Shown here: positions 1-10,502 of the stretch, piece after piece
Layout of the letters: each line of letters opens with the position of its first letter
Position numbering within the stretch: the stretch's first letter is position 1
Source of the DNA: Streblospio benedicti
Taxonomy: Eukaryota > Annelida > Polychaeta > Spionida > Spionidae
Assembly: GCA_019095985.1 (NCBI GenBank)
Contig: CM032662.1
Coordinates: forward strand, 34,339,708-34,403,707
Reading direction: 5' to 3'
Length of the DNA stretch: 64,000 bases
Notes under the pieces: generated by a model
Seen by the model: only the letters and a program-made list of their open reading frames with translations
Databases searched by the model: none
What the model was told of the DNA's origin: nothing
Made by a program: the position numbers and the translations under genes

Positions 1-667
1 AAGTGGCGATCTGCTCCCGACCAGGGAGACTTGATAACGACATGGTAGAGACTTGATGTGGACATGGTCTCGGGCAGATAAATACAAGGTTTCGAGTTGG
101 TTTACGACTTTGGTGGCGATCTTTATTGATTTTTAGTCGTAACCAAACACCCGCGACTTTTTTTAGTTGAGCTGCATGTCTGTGCAACTAAAAAGTCGAA
201 ACTGCCGGCGACTTTCTCGAAACTAGATAACAGTAGCTCCCGACCTTGGAGACTAGATGAAGACATGGTAAAGACATGGTAGAGACATGGTGGCGACCAT
301 CAAGTCTCTATCTAGTTTTCGGTACTGGTCGCGACGATTGGAATGCTAGGGTTAGTGTGACGCTCGCTGCCAGTTACGCCAGCAAAATATTTCTAGGAAG
401 ATTATCGATCGGTCTGTTCTTTTACGCTCCCAATACTTTGGGCTGCTCAAAACATCGAAAGCGTAAACGGCATACGCCAATCGATAATCCATTGATTTTT
501 TTACGTCGACCGTACGCCAAACATACCGAACATGCGCCGCCGCGTATTGGGAGCAGATGCTCGGCAGTTATAAAAACGTTGGCATAAGCTTGGCGCACCT
601 TGAGCATACATGGCCATTCAGCAGGCGTTCAACATATTGTAGACGTATGTTCAGCGGGTAGCAGACA
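1..667. other. Intergenic, no gene recognised
   Basis: No coding similarity was found. The first 300 bases carry several short imperfect copies of a gacatggtagagac-like motif (near 41, 264, 274 and 283), so the stretch looks like decayed repeat. A reading frame at 276-587 is open but has no recognisable protein character. Confidence 0.5.
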
Positions 668-764
668 GTGAACGCAAGGTCAGCGTAACCCCGACGCACG
701 TCACATCCAGACATTTTTGTTGTGCGTCAATTGTGCGTCGGGGTTAAGCTGACCTTGCTTTCAC
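667..764. repeat. Inverted repeat (foldback), arms about 32 bp
   Basis: Bases 667-699 and 733-764 are reverse complements of each other with about three mismatches. The core of the arm is gcaaggtcagcg followed by taaccccgacgcac. The 33-base loop holds a further gtgcgtc copy. It could be a small foldback transposon or MITE remnant; no target duplication was identified. Confidence 0.6.
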
Positions 765-1170
765 CGCCTGCTTTTCTTACACAGGGTTTGCGCTGGCTGT
801 GAGTTGACTATGCGCTGGGGAAAATAAATCATTTAATGCCAAAAGGGGTTATCTATCAGCAGATGCTCGACGTGCATTTTTTTGTCTGGAAATCCCTAGA
901 ATTTATGCGTCGATCATACGCAGAAATGAGGGGGACACGGCTTTAAGATAGTGCTCCGATTTTTTGGCACCACCTCTGGAAATAAAGGGTAGGTACTCAG
1001 GAATCATCGTACCAAGTTTCATGCTTTTATCGTTAACCGAGCGATTTTGGACAAATTAATTGCACTAAGTGTAGTTTCTGTTACATATTTACAACCTTAA
1101 AAGTCTACTTGGATGCTTTTGATACATTTATTATAACTTCTACTGACACTTAGAAAGCTTATAGAAATTC
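765..1170. other. Intergenic, nothing recognised
   Basis: I see no gene, RNA or clear repeat here. The stretch leads into the phosphatase-like segment and has no obvious TATA box. Confidence 0.4.
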
Positions 1171-1534
1171 ATGCAGCAGCATACTAAGATGGATAACTTT
1201 CTGAACTTTCGAAAACCTAAAAGTGCCAGAATATACAGATCTGCAACTGTCGATTACATGGATCTTGATGACGTAAAAGAACTAAAAGCAATGGGCATTA
1301 AACATTTTATTGACATGAGAAGGAAAAAGAGACGTGCGAGAAACATGCAAGCCTGTGGCTGACGAATTTCTCCTCTGCAATGTGGATTTAGTGAATCGAT
1401 CGCTCAGATTTACACTCGAAAATGGAGAAGACTTTACAATCAAGTCTTTGGCCACCACAAACTATCATTTTTGGCTGAACATGGACGAGAGCCCTATGTT
1501 TAACGAATTCTGCAACAAGCTCTGTGGTATGTGA
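1171..1534 (+). pseudogene. Tyrosine/dual-specificity phosphatase-like fragment, frameshifted
   Basis: From the ATG at 1171 or 1189 the protein reads NFRKPKSARIYRSATVDY, then DDVKELKAMGIKHFIDMR. This matches the N-terminal pattern of the Y_phosphatase3 (SIW14/PtpB-like) family: a conserved RSA box followed by a hydrophobic strand ending IID(L/M)R. The frame then runs into a stop at 1360-1362. Coding continues in the next frame from about 1334 (ETCKPVADEFLLCNVDL) to the stop at 1532-1534. No HCxxGxxRT catalytic loop is visible, so the domain is incomplete. It is either a decayed gene copy or one exon of a gene with a base lost in assembly. The family call rests on about 50 residues and is tentative. 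Confidence 0.4.
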
Positions 1535-3465
1535 GATACAGAGTGAGATTGGTTGGAATGATGGACAGTGTGTTCAACACTAACAATCATAATCGTGCAG
1601 TTGGGCGGGCAGCTACTGACAACTTCCGTGTGCAGCCGATATTGATATCCATTCTAGATGTTTATACAGACCGAATTTGTCTGGGTTACTTTTCGATCAT
1701 TATTTTGTTTTGTTTTCTTTACAAGTAGACATTTCATAAATAGAAGGTCTAGTTCTAAATTGATTGGGGATTTCCTGATTTTCCATTGCTGCGTGCAGCT
1801 ACCAAAATGTGCCCCTTTGAAATTTCTCATGTCTCGTTCAGTTTTTGATAAACATATACAAACTGTGTGTGTTTTTATTCGGAAAGAGACGCAGATGCAT
1901 TTAAATTCCATACAAAACGTACATTCTTAGTCCACACCACACTTTGTTGCCATGGAAATCTGACTGGAGGTGATTTAGTTATCGTAAGATTTACACCCCA
2001 GACAGCAAAACTGGCCTCATTTGGCCTCAAATCTTTCATATGTATAGCATTTCAATACACACTAGCATGTATTTGCAAGGCAGCTTTTTGTGATTCTATA
2101 TCAGCGTTCATACCCGTACCCTAGTTTTTTTTGTGTGTGTGTGTTTTTTTTGCATTTTGCAGGATCAAGCTTTATTTTTCTGACATTACCTAACAATTCA
2201 TCTTCAGACTGGCTAATAGATTATTAGTGCACACATTTTGGTTTTATATTATATTACTTACACAAAGGTGCATAATTGGCAATTAATGTCTGTATTTTAC
2301 ATTTGACAGGGTGTTTGCATACTTTGAAAAAAATATGTTCAGTTGTCATTGTCATGCTAAGTCGTTGCTTTGCGTCGGTCGTCAGACGGTATGTACACAT
2401 CGTTACTTGCAAGGCGTGTACTCGCATGCACAGTGCGTGCACCAGAGCCCAGCGTGGTTGCCCGCGATCCGCATTTGCACACGGAAATATGCAGGCTGCA
2501 GGCTAAATTGTATGTGTTCTGATCGTGAGTGCGGGTGTGGGTGAGGATTTCTAAATTTCATGTGGGCACGGGTTTGGGATTTAATAATGAAAAAATCTAC
2601 ATCGCAGGCTCTTTGCGGGCTAAATATCATGGACACAACACGCACGCAAACCCCCTTGTTCCACTTGTTATAGTTGACTAGTTTATCATCAAGCTTACAT
2701 AGACTTTTACATGTATCTCTTTCACTCAATGCATCTTGATATTGATGGTGACTCGAACATTATTGACTCTATGATCATAGTTCACGTGGATCCATTCTAA
2801 CTGAATTATTTTGCAATCTTTGCAACACCATGGGCACACGCGTTCACTTTTTTAATTTTATTTCATGTTCTTATGATAATCAGAATTATTGATGATCCCC
2901 TCAAGTGAAATTTATCTTAAACATGTCCTACTATAAGTAAAAGTTTCATAAAGATCGGACAGATATTCAATGTAGTTTCTATTACAAAACTGTATCAAAA
3001 AGTATCTCCTTTCACGCCCTCATTAACTCTAATCATTACATGAGGTTTTTACAGAATCTTTACATCTATATGTATACCGAGAAGATTGCAATTAAATACA
3101 TTTCAGACATTTGGAGACAATTCCCTAATTCCAATTCATAGAATAACCTGGAAACACAAGTACATAAATCCCTGAGATAAGTTAAAGTTCCCTTGTATAT
3201 GTATTAACAATGGTTGAAGTGCATTCATGCAATTGTTCGCTATTTTGTTTTTTTAATTCGTGAATTTGCAGAATTATTTAAAGTAATATACAATAAAGTG
3301 ACTTAGTCTTGTCTCATAATATAAGTTCACCTCATTGAAAGTGCTAAGATACTCTTTATCTTCATAAAATTCATTGGCAAATAAACCTGTATATATGTTG
3401 CATTGTTAGCAAAGCCCTTCTGGGTAACAGCTAAGGGGTGTATGGCACTGCTTAGGTGTGGCCGG
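1535..3465. other. Intergenic, no gene recognised
   Basis: Several open frames of 60-108 codons occur on both strands, but none has recognisable domains and they overlap each other. Around 2120-2160 there is a T/GT-rich tract. Around 2400-2560 there is a locally GC-richer stretch with gcatgc/gtgcgtgc runs. I could not assign either to a family. Confidence 0.4.
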
Positions 3466-3770
3466 CCTCCTTGGGGTCATGTATTGGGCCTTCTCTATGT
3501 CAATTTGCTGTTTTTCATCATAATTCATCATGAGGTCATGCATAGTTGAGCCAAATGTGTTTCACAAGACTTTATAGCACGGAAGCCATGTTGAAATGTT
3601 GAAAGTACTCCATAGTTATCCGGATGATCCAATACGTGGTGGCAGACCATGTGCTCCATCAGCTGGCAACTGATAGATGTTCGTGACTCTAGGCGATAAC
3701 TTTCAGGTAAATGTTCATTGCCTGATATAGTACGGGTTAATTTCGTAATTGATAATATCGCTTTCATCAC
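3466..3770 (-). mobile_element. Non-LTR retrotransposon (LINE) reverse transcriptase fragment
   Basis: The minus strand encodes HLPESYR, then TSISCQLMEHMV, then LSTFQHGFRAIKSCETHL. These are the familiar CR1/L2/Jockey-type RT blocks: the NYRPVSLTS-like strand, the helix ending in K(V/L)MEH, and LSxxQHGFRxxxSCETQL. After LAQLCM the similarity moves to another frame (HDLMMNYDEKQQID), so one frameshift is present. The catalytic (F/Y)xDD region, endonuclease and ends are missing. It is a short, old, immobile fragment. Confidence 0.75.
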
Positions 3771-6189
3771 AGCCTATGTCAGTATACACTGAAGAAAAAT
3801 GTCATAAAATTCTTGATCAAAGTCTGTAATGTTGCTGAAACATTATCATAATACATTTAAAGCTTCCACAAAATACAACAAAATACAACAAAATACAAAA
3901 TGTGGTTAGGCTGCACATGTTTGATTTGAAGTCTCTCAGTAGCAGGGTTTCAGCAGGAATATTGTATTAGCTTTCCAGTTAACATTACAATTAGTTGCTA
4001 ATGAGATGAATGGTCACACAATAAGACAGTGGACCAACATATATCATTAGAGGTTTACGTGTTTGTAACTGGTAAGATGTGTCCACTTCATCCTTGTTAT
4101 GTGGTATAAAGCAGTGCCAGGGGGTCTCACGATTCAATTAATCAAAGTCATTACCTGGTTTTGTTCCACAAATAACTCTAAACTTCAAATTTTAGATATA
4201 ATTTATGATCGATTTTGAAAACTACAGGTTACTTTTCAAAACTAGATTAAACAACATATGACAACATTATCCTGTTGCCCTCCCAAAGTACTAGTAATAA
4301 TAATAGTAAATAAAGAACACAAACATGAACGTATGGCGACTAAAAACTACAGTTTATTTGTTATGAATATCAACTTTTACAAAGACAATACATGTAAACA
4401 AAACATATGCAAACAGTGCATATCATAAAACAATATGACAAAATGATAAAACAACGAAAGATTACTAATTGGATGCCAAATTAGTTATTATCAACTATTT
4501 TTATGCTAGTGTAATACTATTCGAAACATATATTACTTAATATATCAGGTATTCAATTATTATTCTAGATTTCTTAGGGTCTAGTTCTAAATAAACATTT
4601 AATTTTAAGCATATTTCTTAACGTATTTTTTACTTAATGGGGTTGGTTGTTGAAACGTTTGTAACCGCTGCTTTGTAATACTAGATAAACAAGTGATGTT
4701 TCATAACACATATAACAAGTCTGCAAATATGAAAAGATACATATTGAGCAGTGAAATCACAGATAATGAGGCATATTTTAGTTCAACCGATTGAAAAGGA
4801 GAAAAATGCGAGGGGATGTATACTAATCTGATTGAGTAGAGCCTACTATACCAATGTATTTGTCGGAAAACCGGCATGAAATTGGCACACATCCGAAAAA
4901 CACACGGATGATGACAAGGAGATAAGCAAGGGAACTTTCAGGTGATCATCGACGAAAGCGTAACGCACAGGAGTACAGACCATATTATCCAATATAAGCA
5001 TGGGACGGGTAACATATTTGGAGAGAGGTTTCAATAGTAGCAACAGCAGTTGGTGAAACGGTCAACCAATAAGTCTTTTTGTGTTGAGGTAGACAAAAAG
5101 ATTGTGTAACTAATGAGCAATCGAATTCTTAGAACTGTAAATACAATACTCGACTCACACACGAGTGCTCTCATTGCATAATAGGGTCATAATGACAATA
5201 GGCAATGATTTTTTCCCCGGCACTGCTGCCTCGAAAAGACACGACTGATTATTTGCTTCCCATTTATATACACTTATATACACTTATATAATACATTGTT
5301 AATTGGGGCGAGAGACAATTAGTTTGTTTCCATCCCTCCCAGGACACGCACCTTATGACACTGCATTGACCACTGAATACACACACCTGTCCTGTTCTAC
5401 ATCGTTAATAGCAATGTGCACAAAAATGAGTAGTTTAAAGATTACATGCACCGTGGTAACAGGCAAAACCGTGTATCAATAATACATTAATTGGTGTTTA
5501 TAAAAGATATAATAACACAATACGTATGCATACTACTGGGGCTTGGAATGGGGGGGGGGGGTATAAGGAAGTGGGGGGGGGCTTATAAAGACAAGGATGA
5601 GGGAAATCAGACCTATCAAAAGTGGAATGGGGTATTTATAAACCACATGTACTATTCAATTTCATTCAAACTGCGTGGAATGTCAGAAACTGTTCATTTG
5701 AGTATTTATAATTATTCTTTTCATAAAACTATCTTTGCTGTTATGTATTTGTTTAGTTCATACATTGTAATGTAATGTAGAAAATTAAATGATAGGTTGA
5801 TTATTCCTCTAATTTTGGTGCTTTGTCTAGTTAACTCCTTTTTAACTGGACCGGCTGGACATTATCTGACCACAGGAGATTGCTCATGGTACGGGGTAGT
5901 ATTGCAAGTTTTTTCTCATAAAATTGGTTCTGTTATTATATGGTGATTTTATAAAAAAATTAGCAAACAAGGCCGAGTCAGCCATATTAGAGTCATTTGA
6001 CGTTATTAAGACACACATTGGTTAAAAAGTTATTCTTTTAAATATCGATTTCCTATGCCTACGGACTATAAGGGTAATGGTCCGTTTTAGTGTGGAGGTA
6101 ACACTAGCTATGCACGAGTGGTGTCTTTGTCTGCACAAGTGAGCGTCACGTGCACCTCATGATGGGCAGCCTACATAATTGCCACAGAA
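3771..6189. other. Intergenic, AT-rich, minor repeats only
   Basis: No gene was recognised. There is a short tandem run of acaacaaaat near 3868-3900, a dispersed repeat at 4060-4155, two tatacactta repeats near 5267-5290, and G tracts at 5549-5560 and 5571-5580. Open frames at 4701-5043 (-) and 5491-5775 (+) have no family resemblance. Confidence 0.4.
4060..4155 (+). repeat. Dispersed repeat copy A (partner at 46400)
   Basis: The core gttatgtggtataaagcagt, with flanks gtcca-tt-at upstream and gattcaatta downstream, recurs at 46400-46480 in the same orientation. Two diverged copies 42 kb apart indicate an interspersed repeat family rather than a gene feature. Confidence 0.55.
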
Positions 6190-6490
6190 CTGGGGTGCCA
6201 GAATTCAGACCATCAATAAAATATCTGCCTTGTGTACAAAGATGTTAATGGCTGACAGTTTCTAAGAATACATAACTACCTGCGTAAATCACAGTGCGCT
6301 GGACGTATTCATTGCAACATCAACCCTCCTAACAACAACATAAACCGCATTTCTCTGAACGTCCCTGCACGGATTGCATCGTAGTCTATCATGTTAATGA
6401 GCATCGGAAAGTCTTTGTTCACCCATTCATAAAGTGAGGAGATAAACTGACCTCCTATGGCCGTGAACCAATCAGAATCGAGAATGAACG
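6190..6490 (+). repeat. Dispersed ~300-bp repeat copy A (partner at 36420)
   Basis: This segment aligns colinearly with 36420-36730. Shared blocks are gtcaataaaatatctg / atcaataaaatatctg, gttaatagctga / gttaatggctga, cacagtgcg, and tctctgaacgtc. The similarity is patchy but long, so this is an old interspersed repeat. It ends about 230 bp upstream of the LRR gene start. Confidence 0.6.
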
Positions 6491-6719
6491 GCAAAGTGGG
6501 GAGAAAGCAATTTTGCTCACACCACACATTAGATCAATACACCACTGTCGCCTGATCCCTCTCTTCTGCCGTCGCCACTGTCTGAACCTGCCCACTGCCA
6601 CACCACCGCCACCGCAAGTTATAAGCAGACCTACACGTCACCACCAACAGTCAGGTCGCCGGCTTGGCATCATTATAGTGACATTACACATTTAGACGGA
6701 TTATATTCATGCATTAGAG

Positions 6720-8195
6720 ATGAAAGACTGTGTAGTAAGTAAAGCCTTGCTCCTCATGCAGTGGAGCTTGCTGCTGTTGACCCTTGTGGTCCGATGTGAA
6801 GCTCGGTGCTCATTCTTCAACTACACGTCTGAAGCCTTGTTTATCAACATGCAGTCATGTGGGCTCACAACAATCAACACGGCTGAGCTCACACAATTTA
6901 CCAACCTGCGACTGTTTATTCTGTACGACAACAGCCTCACCACGTTCCCTGATGTCTCACCCGTGGGCTCAACGCTGAAGACACTCAATCTGGGTAAAAA
7001 CCAAATCACGCACATCAGTGATGACGTGTTTATTCATCTAGAAACCTTGGACATCTTGCATGTGTACAACAACCACCTCACCACGTTTCCCAATGTTTCA
7101 GCAGTGGGCACAACGCTGACGTTGCTCGATCTGACGTATAACCAAATCACGTACATTGATGATGACGTGTTTATTTATCTGACAGCACTAGAAAGTCTGC
7201 TCATGAGAAACAACCGCCTCACCACATTCCCTAATGTCACTGCTGTGGGCACTACGCTGAAAACTCTTGATCTGATTAACAATCAAATCACGCACATCGA
7301 TGATGACGTGTTTATTCATCTGATATTGATAGATAGTCTGAAAATAGGCGGGAACCGCCTCACCACGTTCCCAAATCTCACTGCTGTGGGCTCCACGCTG
7401 AACACTCTTGATCTGATTAACAATCAAATCACGCACATCGATGATGATGTGCTTATTCATCTGATATTGATAGATAGTCTGAAAATGGACGGCAACAGCC
7501 TCACCACATTCCCAGATCTCTCCGGTGTGGGCACCAAGCTGAAGATAGTCAGCCTGTGTGACAACCAGCTACATGACGTGAGTGGCGATGCTTTTCTCAC
7601 TCTTGTCACATTGGAAGAACTGGATCTGCACAACAACCCGAGCCTTACACACTTCCCCCATCCTGTTCAAGGTCTGAGGAACATCAAGCAGCTTTGGATC
7701 TATGACACAGACGTCTCCCACCTGCCGCCAATCCTGCACGAGAACATTGCTGCTTTAGATTTGAACATAGAGAGAAGTGTTGATTTGTGTCTGTGTGAAA
7801 ATGCGTGGCTCAAACAGGAAGGTCCCAAGATGGCTATTTTCCAGTATGATGATGCCGATTGTGATGGCCAGCTTTGGTCGAACATGACAGTACAAGATAT
7901 GATAGCCAAATGCACACTAGAGAGACAACAGAAACACAAACAGCTCACACAAACCAATGAAGCTCCAACCCGATTGTCACTGTCACCATTTCTTCTTCAT
8001 TCTTTTGAAGGTGCAGTAAGTAGGGTTGAATGTACAATTGAATGTATGGACACTACCGGGTGTGTCTCCTTCTATTGGCGGCGGCCACAGTGTGGACCTG
8101 GTGACTGTGTCCTCATCGCTCCCGGCAGCAGCATCAATGTATCGTCAGTGCCTGAGGGAGACCTCCCGGTCTGGACCTATTTTTCTCTGACCTAA
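6720..8195 (+). CDS. Secreted leucine-rich-repeat protein with PAN/apple-like tail
   Basis: A single exon encodes 491 residues. Residues 1-28 form a signal peptide (ALLLMQWSLLLLTLVV core), followed by a short N-terminal cap beginning CSFFNYTS. About eleven LRRs follow, alternating LTTFPxV.. and LxxLDLxxNQITHIDDDVF types, so the true unit is a 47-residue pair. LRR-type consensus then decays into a C-terminal cap with cysteines (CLCENAWLKQEG to KC). The last 80 residues have a PAN/apple-like cysteine pattern (CTIECMDTTGCVSFYW, then CGPGDCVL). There is no transmembrane segment or TIR domain, so it is probably secreted and may bind ligands extracellularly. No ortholog name is justified. Possible poly(A) signals lie at 8286 and 8586. 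Several N-glycosylation sites are present. The lack of introns among intron-rich neighbours suggests retroposition or a lineage-expanded family. Confidence 0.85.
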   Translation: MKDCVVSKALLLMQWSLLLLTLVVRCEARCSFFNYTSEALFINMQSCGLTTINTAELTQFTNLRLFILYDNSLTTFPDVSPVGSTLKTLNLGKNQITHISDDVFIHLETLDILHVYNNHLTTFPNVSAVGTTLTLLDLTYNQITYIDDDVFIYLTALESLLMRNNRLTTFPNVTAVGTTLKTLDLINNQITHIDDDVFIHLILIDSLKIGGNRLTTFPNLTAVGSTLNTLDLINNQITHIDDDVLIHLILIDSLKMDGNSLTTFPDLSGVGTKLKIVSLCDNQLHDVSGDAFLTLVTLEELDLHNNPSLTHFPHPVQGLRNIKQLWIYDTDVSHLPPILHENIAALDLNIERSVDLCLCENAWLKQEGPKMAIFQYDDADCDGQLWSNMTVQDMIAKCTLERQQKHKQLTQTNEAPTRLSLSPFLLHSFEGAVSRVECTIECMDTTGCVSFYWRRPQCGPGDCVLIAPGSSINVSSVPEGDLPVWTYFSLT

Positions 8196-9458
8196 ATCAA
8201 CTCAGCCATGCTTAGAATCTATTGAGATATTTAGTCATTTAAGTTACCACAGACACTGAACTTTGAATATGACTAAATTATCCTGATTAAAGCTATATTA
8301 ATGTAAAAACTAAAATTTAGGAAATAGGATAATGGCTTGTTTAATGGAGGTTAGTAAAACCAAAGTAAATACATGTACATATTCTAGAGAATCACAAAGA
8401 TCATTAAAAAATACACATGGTTGATATGGATGGTGACTTTGTCAATACATTGAAAGTGTGTGTGATATTTTGTTGATTGTATATAATTTTAATATATTAC
8501 TATGGTGAACATGTGTACGCTGTACAATATTTACATTTTAACTTGTGCTTTTTGCGATGGTCTTTACGGAATACAAGGTAATATGAATAAATATTAAAAA
8601 TTGCTGTAAGTTGTAAAAATTATGCGATCCAACAAGTATATGAATTCCAAAGATGTGAAAGGCAATAATCGTCACACAATGATTTATAAGATTCTAACAA
8701 GTATTCATAAAATATTCATAAAATGATAAGATACAAAATGATCTAAAATAAAAGGACACTGATTTGTTCAAAGAAGGAAACATTTAATGAACTGTTCAAT
8801 TCAAAATGTACCACATTTAGTTATGGTTCTATGGTTTGTCATCATCATCAATATGCGTGTCAAACACATACCAGTTTCAGCTCTTTGTATGGAGACTGAA
8901 CATTTAAATGAATGATATAGAATATTACAGAATGATCTAATGATGGTATAACATGTAATAGTTCTTGAATTATTCAATTGTGGTTACCATTGCACAAACA
9001 CCTAGACACTGGTTGGTGTGTGTTCATATTTATCAATCATGTGTCACTCAGCAATTAACGTATTTCAAAACAACTTCTAAATAATTTAGAACAGTTAATG
9101 AGGGAACACCGAAGTGATTTTGATTTTGGACACATTCCAATTAAGAGGCCCGCAAAGGGGTTTTAAAATTAAAATAGCACATAGCAGGGACCATTTATTT
9201 TCATATAGCATATAGCAAAAAAGGAATCTATTTCAAATAGCACGTAGCACATGATTGAATTTTAAATATCACATAGCACCTAAGTTATTCCTACCCACAT
9301 TTCTACCCACATTGGAAGTCTCTCTGCCGATGAATATTCTTATTGTTTGTTTTACTACCAGTTCATTTATACTCCGTTATTTTGCATTAGTTTTCTTATA
9401 TGTTATATAGGGTGCATGTGTCGCTGAGCATAAATCATCATTCATCTTTAATGAACTA
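8196..9458. other. 3' flank of LRR gene and AT-rich intergenic DNA
   Basis: ATTAAA at 8286 and AATAAA at 8586 could end the LRR transcript. Between about 9160 and 9290 there is a loose repeat of an atagcacatagca-type phrase (at least five times). No gene was recognised. Confidence 0.45.
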
Positions 9459-9820
9459 CTGTATATATGTTTTCCCAAAATTTGCTTGTGAAATCAATTT
9501 TACTCTCACTGTTCTTGCAAGCAAGCTCCTACCACTGTGTTTGTATAGCTGAAGACACAACTTCCATTTGATTATATCAAGTGGCCTGATGGGACTCGAA
9601 CTCTCGACCCAAGGTTGTGAGACCAGAATGACACTATCATCCCACGCAGCAGGCTGTTAAAAGGTTACTCGGACGAACCGATGTCTCTGTAACCCGCAGC
9701 CTACATACTTGGTCAGTCATCATTTCAACCCAGAGGTCGTGGGTTTGAATCCCACCTTAGAACAGAAATTAATTTTTGGGAGGTCTCACTCAGCGGTGTT
9801 AAGGTCTGTGATTCCATGAA
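9459..9820 (+). repeat. tRNA-like composite repeat, copy 1
   Basis: This unit begins with ctgtatatat and runs about 360 bp. It contains two tRNA-like modules facing opposite ways. On the plus strand a T-arm/B box gtgggtttgaatccca lies near 9739. On the minus strand gagttcgagtccc lies near 9600, preceded by an anticodon-arm-like segment. The combination looks like a SINE-derived composite, not a functional tRNA: the acceptor ends do not pair and D-arm consensus is poor. Confidence 0.65.
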
Positions 9821-9821
9821 C

Positions 9822-10150
9822 AACTGTATATATATTTTTCCCAAGTTTGCTTGTGAACTCAATTTTACTCTCACTGTTCTTGGAAGCAAGCTTCTATCAC
9901 TGTATTGATATAGCTGAGGACACAACTTCCATTTGATTATATCAAGTGGCCCTGATGAGACTCGAACTCACGACTCCAAGGTTGGGAGACCAGAATGACA
10001 CCATCATCCCAAGCAACAGGCTGTTAAAAGGTTACTCGGACCAACCGATGTCTCTGTAACCCCCAGCCTACATATTTGGTCAGTTATCATCTCAACCCAG
10101 AGGTCGCGGGTTCGAATGCCACCTTAGGACGGGAATTTTTAGGAGGTCTA
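9822..10150 (+). repeat. tRNA-like composite repeat, copy 2 (tandem)
   Basis: This is a direct repeat of the preceding unit, beginning with the same ctgtatatat and matching through the ggaggtct end. Its B-box-like element is gcgggttcgaatgcc near 10107, and the opposed one is read from gactcgaactcacgac near 9959. Copies 1 and 2 are similar enough for recent tandem duplication. Confidence 0.65.
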
Positions 10151-10197
10151 TCCTGAGAAACTGATATGCAAAGCTAAGGTATATCATAGCTATATCA

Positions 10198-10502
10198 TAT
10201 CATAGACCTCCCAAACATTTCCATCCTAAGGTGGGATTCGAACCCACGACCTCTGGGTTGAGATGATAACTGACCAAGTATGTAGGCTTGGGGTTACAGA
10301 GACATCGGTTCGTCTGAGTAACCTTTTAACAGACCGCTGCTTGGGATGACGGTATCATTCTGATCTCGCAACCTTGGGGTCGTGAGTTCGAGTCCCGTGT
10401 CCCGTCGGGGCCACTTGATATAGTCAAATGGAAATTGTGTCTTCAGTTATATCAATGCAGTGATAGGAGCTTGCTTGCAAGAACAGTGAGAGTAAAATTT
10501 CA
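10198..10502 (-). repeat. tRNA-like composite repeat, copy 3 (inverted)
   Basis: This is the reverse complement of copies 1 and 2. It starts with agacctccc and ends ctctcactgttcttgcaag when read on the minus strand. With copy 2 it forms a large inverted repeat with arms of about 300 bp and a spacer of about 50 bp. It carries the same two opposed tRNA-like modules. Confidence 0.65.

Noticed and set aside
7188-7460. Antisense open frame within the LRR gene
   Set aside because: It mirrors the repetitive LRR coding sequence and shifts with its period; the sense frame has a signal peptide and domain structure.
9725-9925. Minus-strand frame ending SNPRPLG-like
   Set aside because: It is the chance translation of a tRNA-like repeat (T-arm region), a pattern commonly seen in SINE-derived frames, and not a gene.
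9570-10400. Possible functional tRNA genes
   Set aside because: B-box-like strings are good, but acceptor stems do not pair, D-arm consensus is weak and the same unit is present three times with changes. SINE-derived is more likely.
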